The notes beneath the pieces are model-generated. The model saw only the letters and a program-made list of their open reading frames with translations. It was not told the DNA's origin and did no database searches. The translations under genes and the position numbers were made by a program. Of a stretch of 9,927 bases of DNA, positions 6,373 through 9,927 are shown piece after piece (positions within the stretch are counted from its first letter, which is position 1; each line of letters starts with the position of its first letter). Source of the stretch: an uncultured Leucobacter sp. (GTDB taxonomy: Bacteria; Actinomycetota; Actinomycetes; Actinomycetales; Microbacteriaceae); the NCBI GenBank assembly GCA_945952575.1, contig CAMFIY010000085.1, forward strand, positions 1-9,927, written 5' to 3'.

Positions 6373-8178
6373 GTGGCCTCCACTCCCGCAGTGAAGCGAG
6401 CCCGTCGCTCCCTGATCGCGCTTCTGGTCATCGTCGCAGCCATGGTCGGGGTCATCTCGATCGGTGTCGTGCGCGGCGAAGCCACCTGGGCGCCCAAGCT
6501 CGCCCTCGATCTCCAGGGCGGCACCCAGATCATCCTGTCGCCGCAGCAGACGGGCGGCGCCGCCGTCACCGGAGAGCAGCTGCAGCAGGCGGTGTCGATC
6601 ATCCGCCAGCGCGTCGACGCCTCGGGAGTCTCCGAGTCGGAGATCACGACGCAGGGCTCGCAGAACATCTCCGTCTCGATCCCCGGCAAGGCGACCGACG
6701 CGCAGCTCCAGCGCATCGAGGCCTCGGCGAAACTCGACTTCCGTCCGGTGCTCTCGGTCGCCGCGGGCACCGCGACCACCGACACGAGTGCGAACTCGAG
6801 CGACGGGTCGGGCGACACCTCGAAGAAGGGCTCGTCCAAGAAGGGCGACTCCACGAGCGATACGTCGAAGAAGGACGCCGCCAAGTCGGACAGCTCGACG
6901 AAGGATCTGTACCCGAGCCCGCTGCCGACGACCGCCTATGACAAGGCCTGGCTGACGGACGCGCTCATGGCGCAGTTCAACGCGGCCGACTGCGCGACGC
7001 TCGAGTCGAAGAATCTCAGCGAGGCGCCCACGGACAAGCCGCTGATCACCTGCGACGACACGGGCGCCGCGAAGTACATCCTCGGCCCGGTCGAACTCGG
7101 CGGCGAGACCATCACCGATGCGCAGGCTCAGATGGAAACCACGCAGACCGGCGCCACCACCGGTCAGTGGGCCGTGCAGATGACGCTGAACGCGAAGGGC
7201 ACCAAGACCTTCGGCGAGATCAGCCAGCGCATGTACGGCGCCGAGTCGCCCTTCGACCAGTTCGCCTTCGTGCTCGACGGACGGGTGCTCTCTGCGCCCA
7301 CGATGAACGCGCAGATCCTCGACGGCCGACCCTCGATCACCGGCGGCTTCACCCAGGACAGCTCCCAGGCGCTCGCCGATCAGCTCAAGTTCGGCGCGCT
7401 GCCCATCGGCTTCGTGGTGCAGAGCCAGGAGGACATCTCGGCGACGCTCGGTTCGAGCCAGCTCCAGGCGGGCCTGCTCGCCGGCCTGATCGGCCTGCTG
7501 CTCGTCGTCGTCTACTCGCTCTTCCAGTACCGCACGCTCGGCACGCTGACGGTCGCCTCGCTCGCGGTCGCTGCTGTGCTGACCTATCTCGCCCTGACCC
7601 TGCTCTCCTGGCGCCAGGGCTACCGGCTGTCGCTCGCCGGCGTCGCCGGTGTGATCGTGGCGGTCGGCATCACGGCAGACTCCTTCATCGTCTACTTCGA
7701 GCGCATCCGCGACGCGCTGCGCGACGGCTTCAGCCTCGAGAGCGCGGTGGAGCACGGCTGGAAGCGCGCCATTCGCACGGTGCTCGCCTCCGACGGCATC
7801 AACTTCCTCGCAGCGGCGATCCTGTTCATCCTTGCGGTGGGCAGCGTCCGCGGCTTCGCCTTCACGCTCGGCCTCACCACACTCGTCGACGTGCTCGTGG
7901 TGGCGCTGTTCACGCATCCGATGATGACGCTCCTGGCACAGACCCGTTTCTATCGCGACGGTCACCGCTTCTCGGGTCTCGATCCGCGCCAGCTCGGCGC
8001 GGTCTACCGCGGCCGCGCCCAGTTCCGCGAGCCGGTCGTCCCCGCCCGCGGTGCGGGCAAGAAGTCGGTCGGCGCGGTCAAGGAGGCGCAGCGCCGCCAG
8101 ACGATCGCCGAGCGCAAAGCGGCGGAGGCCGCGGGGGTATCAGTCGGAGCTTCGGATACGACCGGAAAGGAGAGCTGA
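6373..8178 (+). CDS. secD: Protein translocase subunit SecD
   Basis: SecD with SecF uses the proton motive force to help exported proteins leave the Sec channel on the outer face of the membrane. The 601 residues show TM1 (about 12-33), the signature LDLQGGTQI (45-53) opening the large external P1 domain, and five C-terminal helices (about 362-386, 391-412, 418-440, 474-490, 494-520). The conserved GITADSFIVYFERIRDALRD lies at 432-451, including charged residues linked to proton passage in the family. A lysine-, serine- and aspartate-rich stretch (132-178) interrupts P1. The cytoplasmic tail after 522 is long and basic with coiled-coil-like KEAQRRQTIAERKAAEAA (570-587). The GTG at 6373 gives a normal short N-terminus before TM1; only a weak purine-rich AGAAAGAAG precedes it, and GTG 6391 is an alternative. 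secF follows after one base. Confidence 0.97.
   Translation: MASTPAVKRARRSLIALLVIVAAMVGVISIGVVRGEATWAPKLALDLQGGTQIILSPQQTGGAAVTGEQLQQAVSIIRQRVDASGVSESEITTQGSQNISVSIPGKATDAQLQRIEASAKLDFRPVLSVAAGTATTDTSANSSDGSGDTSKKGSSKKGDSTSDTSKKDAAKSDSSTKDLYPSPLPTTAYDKAWLTDALMAQFNAADCATLESKNLSEAPTDKPLITCDDTGAAKYILGPVELGGETITDAQAQMETTQTGATTGQWAVQMTLNAKGTKTFGEISQRMYGAESPFDQFAFVLDGRVLSAPTMNAQILDGRPSITGGFTQDSSQALADQLKFGALPIGFVVQSQEDISATLGSSQLQAGLLAGLIGLLLVVVYSLFQYRTLGTLTVASLAVAAVLTYLALTLLSWRQGYRLSLAGVAGVIVAVGITADSFIVYFERIRDALRDGFSLESAVEHGWKRAIRTVLASDGINFLAAAILFILAVGSVRGFAFTLGLTTLVDVLVVALFTHPMMTLLAQTRFYRDGHRFSGLDPRQLGAVYRGRAQFREPVVPARGAGKKSVGAVKEAQRRQTIAERKAAEAAGVSVGASDTTGKES
6766..6906 (+). repeat. Low-complexity Ser/Lys/Asp linker inside SecD
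   Basis: Residues 132-178 of SecD form a polar, low-complexity stretch made almost only of S, T, D, K and G. The unit DTSKK appears twice (residues 148-152 and 163-167; DNA from 6814 and 6859), with KKG and SKK variants between. The codons AAG, TCG and GAC are reused, which would favour slippage and length change. It lies in the external P1 domain between conserved parts, so it is presumably a flexible exposed loop. Actinobacterial SecD proteins often carry variable insertions here; I cannot judge whether this length is unusual. Confidence 0.6.
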
Positions 8179-8179
8179 G

Positions 8180-9223
8180 ATGGCTCGTCGCACATTCGCC
8201 GATTTCGGCAACGCGCTCTACACCGGCGAGAAGTCGATCGATTTCATCGGTCGTCGGAAGATCTGGTACCTCATCGCCGCAGCGATGATCGTCATCGCCG
8301 TGCTCGGCCCGGTCCTGCGCGGAGGCTTCACCTTCGGCATCGAGTTCACCGGCGGCAGCCAGTTCCAGGTGCACGTGCCGCAGGGCGAGGCCAGGGATCA
8401 GACCGTCGCGGTCAATGCGGTCGAGACGGTGCTGCCGAATTCGGCCCCGCGCGTCTCGCTGGTCGGCCAGACCGATATCCGCGTCCAGACCGAACAGCTC
8501 GAGGACACGGAGTCGCGCGAGCTCCGCTCCGCGCTGGCCAAGGCCTACAACGTGAGCGAGGATGAGGTCACGGCCTCGTACATCGGCGCGCTCTGGGGGC
8601 AGGACATCACCCGGCAGGCGCTGATCGGCCTCGGCGTGTTCATCGTGTTCGCGGCGCTCGTGATGGCGATCTACTTCCGCACCTGGAAGATGTCGCTCGC
8701 CGCGCTCATCGCGCTCTTCCACGATCTCGTCATCACCGCCGGCATCTACGGGCTCTCGGGTTTCGAGATCACTCCGGCCGCGGTCATCGGCTTCCTCACC
8801 ATCCTGGGCTATTCGCTCTACGACACCGTCGTGGTCTTCGACAAGATCAGGGAGAACACGTCGCCCGGTGAGCTCACCGAGCGCCGCACCTTCGCCGAGG
8901 CGGTGAACCTCGCCGTGAACCAGACGCTGGTGCGTTCCATCAACACCTCGGTGGTGGCGCTGCTGCCGGTGGCCTCTATCCTCTTCATCGGAGCGTTCGT
9001 CCTCGGTGCGGGCACGTTGCGCGACATCGCGCTCGCGCTGTTCATCGGTATCCTCGTGGGCGCCTACTCGACCATCTTCATCGCGGCACCGACCTACGCC
9101 CTGCTGCGTCAGAACGAACCGGCGATCAAGAAGCACGACGCCCGCGTAGCCCGGGTCCGGGAGCGGGGCGATGCCGAGGAGGACGCCGATGCGCAGGAGG
9201 AGTCCAGCGAAGCGGTAGTGTAG
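8180..9223 (+). CDS. secF: Protein translocase subunit SecF
   Basis: SecF is the membrane partner of SecD in the proton-driven late step of protein export. The 347 residues show TM1 (about 28-46), the signature FGIEFTGGSQF (52-62), an external domain (about 60-140), and five further helices (about 145-166, 171-192, 197-219, 255-276, 282-305). The conserved GYSLYDTVVVFDKIREN (210-226) and NTSVVALLP (255-263) sit in the helical part. The C-terminal 35 residues are charged and end in an acidic tail. I place the start at ATG 8180 because AAAGGAG lies 7 nt upstream and the product MARRTFADFGNALY is a normal SecF beginning. A longer frame from 8051 would overlap the end of secD and is not credible. 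It follows the secD stop by one base, so the pair is translationally coupled; rel begins 33 bp after it. Confidence 0.97.
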   Translation: MARRTFADFGNALYTGEKSIDFIGRRKIWYLIAAAMIVIAVLGPVLRGGFTFGIEFTGGSQFQVHVPQGEARDQTVAVNAVETVLPNSAPRVSLVGQTDIRVQTEQLEDTESRELRSALAKAYNVSEDEVTASYIGALWGQDITRQALIGLGVFIVFAALVMAIYFRTWKMSLAALIALFHDLVITAGIYGLSGFEITPAAVIGFLTILGYSLYDTVVVFDKIRENTSPGELTERRTFAEAVNLAVNQTLVRSINTSVVALLPVASILFIGAFVLGAGTLRDIALALFIGILVGAYSTIFIAAPTYALLRQNEPAIKKHDARVARVRERGDAEEDADAQEESSEAVV

Positions 9224-9256
9224 CTTCATTCGGTTCCGATCGAGAGGTGATGAGGC

Positions 9257-9880
9257 ATGTCGAACGCTGACGCACCCACGACCGGAACCGGCGCCGGGAG
9301 CGGATCCCGCATCGGCCTGGTCTCGCGGCTCTTCTCGCGCAGCACCTCGCCCGGAGCGGTCGATCAGCTGATCCGGACGGTGCGGAGCGGATGGCCGAAG
9401 GCCGATCTCTCGGTCATCGAGCGCGCGTATCGGACGGCAGATCAGGCGCACAAGGATCAGACGCGCCGCAGCGGCGAGCCGTACATCACGCACCCGATCG
9501 CGGTCGCGCAGATCCTGGCGGAGCTCGGCGTCGCGCCCGTGGTGATCGCCGCGGCGCTCCTGCACGACACCGTCGAGGACACGGACTACTCGCTCGAGCA
9601 ACTCACCGCCGACTTCGGCGAGGAGATCGCGATGCTCGTCGACGGCGTCACGAAGCTCGACAAGGTGAAGTACGGCGATTCGGCGCAGGCCGAGACGGTG
9701 CGGAAGATGATCATCTCGATGTCGCGGGACATCCGGGTCATCGTCATCAAGCTCGCCGACCGCCTGCACAACGCGCGCACCTGGGGCTTCGTCCCGGCCG
9801 AGTCGGCGAAGCGGAAAGCGCAGGAGACCCTCGAGATCTACACCCCGCTCGCGCACCGGCTGGGCATCCAGTCGATGAAC
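9257..9880 (+). CDS. relA: Bifunctional (p)ppGpp synthetase/hydrolase, N-terminal 208 codons only
   Basis: Rel makes and degrades the alarmone (p)ppGpp in the stringent response. Only the N-terminal hydrolase (HD) domain is present here; full-length proteins have about 740-800 residues. The catalytic pattern is intact: RRSGEPYITHP (70-80, H79), LLHDTVEDT (101-109, with H103, D104, E107, D108) and KLADRLHNART (165-175, D168). An active Mn-dependent hydrolase, and thus the bifunctional Rel type usual in Actinobacteria, is expected. The last genuine residues read LAHRLGIQSMN. The next codons come from sequencing adapter: the frame stays open but reads CLLYTSPSPRDAHES, which is not protein. The family normally continues with WELEDL, so the break is technical, not a pseudogene. 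The ATG at 9257 has GAGAGG about 9 nt upstream; an ATG at 9250 stops after six codons. Confidence 0.95.
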
Positions 9881-9927
9881 TGTCTCTTATACACATCTCC
9901 GAGCCCACGAGACGCTCATGAATCTCG
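9880..9927. other. Illumina Nextera adapter contamination
   Basis: The window end is synthetic. Positions 9880-9898 equal the reverse complement of the 19-bp Tn5 mosaic end (CTGTCTCTTATACACATCT). Positions 9899-9913 equal the Nextera read-2 side adapter (CCGAGCCCACGAGAC). Positions 9914-9921 (GCTCATGA) stand where the 8-base i7 index sits; from memory it is one of the Nextera XT set. Positions 9922-9927 (ATCTCG) begin the P7 flow-cell sequence. All four parts occur in the exact order of a read-through product. The first two or three bases (CTG) may be shared with the true rel sequence, so the junction is uncertain by that much. This marks a contig end built from untrimmed reads. Confidence 0.98.

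Noticed and set aside
6169..9856. Long minus-strand open frames (about 590-600 codons) opposite secD, secF and rel
   Set aside because: Same compositional effect; the translations are low-complexity Arg/Asp/Gly/His text and the opposite strand encodes well-conserved proteins.
9391..9921. A 176-codon frame ending in LSLIHISEPTRRS
   Set aside because: It is a shifted frame of rel and its last codons come from the Nextera adapter; the ending is a recurrent artefact peptide.
1..9927. Search for CRISPR arrays, tRNA or rRNA genes, insertion sequences, att sites or a novel accessory system
   Set aside because: No spaced direct repeats, no tRNA-like folds that I can recognise by eye, no transposase or integrase frames. 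The genes are conserved chromosomal ones with even composition.

Overview
The window is about 9.9 kb of GC-rich chromosomal DNA from an actinobacterium. Protein wording suggests Microbacteriaceae (Microbacterium- or Leucobacter-like); the genus is not fixed by what I can see. Signs include the 589-residue type II LeuA, the gene order ruvA-ruvB-yajC-secD-secF-rel, GTG starts, and several -10 boxes placed so that transcripts begin at or next to the start codon. Most of the content is core housekeeping. I found no phage, CRISPR, insertion sequence, tRNA, rRNA or defence locus, and no unknown multi-gene system.

Layout. Positions 2-202 (+) hold the end of a small membrane protein of DUF5684 type. 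It converges on 218-2026 (-), a secreted, membrane-anchored DUF2207 protein with a Gly/Ser C-terminal tail. From a shared 187-bp divergent control region, leuA (2214-3983, +) is read rightward. Its leader has a GTG-initiated 14-codon peptide with three adjacent Leu codons (2055-2099). This overlaps an extended hairpin whose loop can pair with a downstream strand (2082-2143), matching the pseudoknot 'LEU element' known upstream of actinobacterial leuA. A strong 12-bp inverted repeat (3990-4029) closes leuA.

Next come ruvA (4071-4754) and ruvB (4751-5749), overlapping by ATGA, for Holliday-junction branch migration. They are followed by yajC (5841-6290), secD (6373-8178) and secF (8180-9223), accessory subunits of the Sec translocase, and by the first 208 codons of the bifunctional (p)ppGpp synthetase/hydrolase gene rel (9257-9880). 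ruvC, which usually precedes ruvA, is not there; leuA is.

The last 48 bases (9880-9927) are not biological. They are an Illumina Nextera transposase/i7 adapter with an 8-base index, so rel is cut by an assembly artefact and the apparent C-terminus read into the adapter is spurious. The most interesting biology is the leuA leader and the overlapping divergent, apparently leaderless promoters; both are refinements of known themes.
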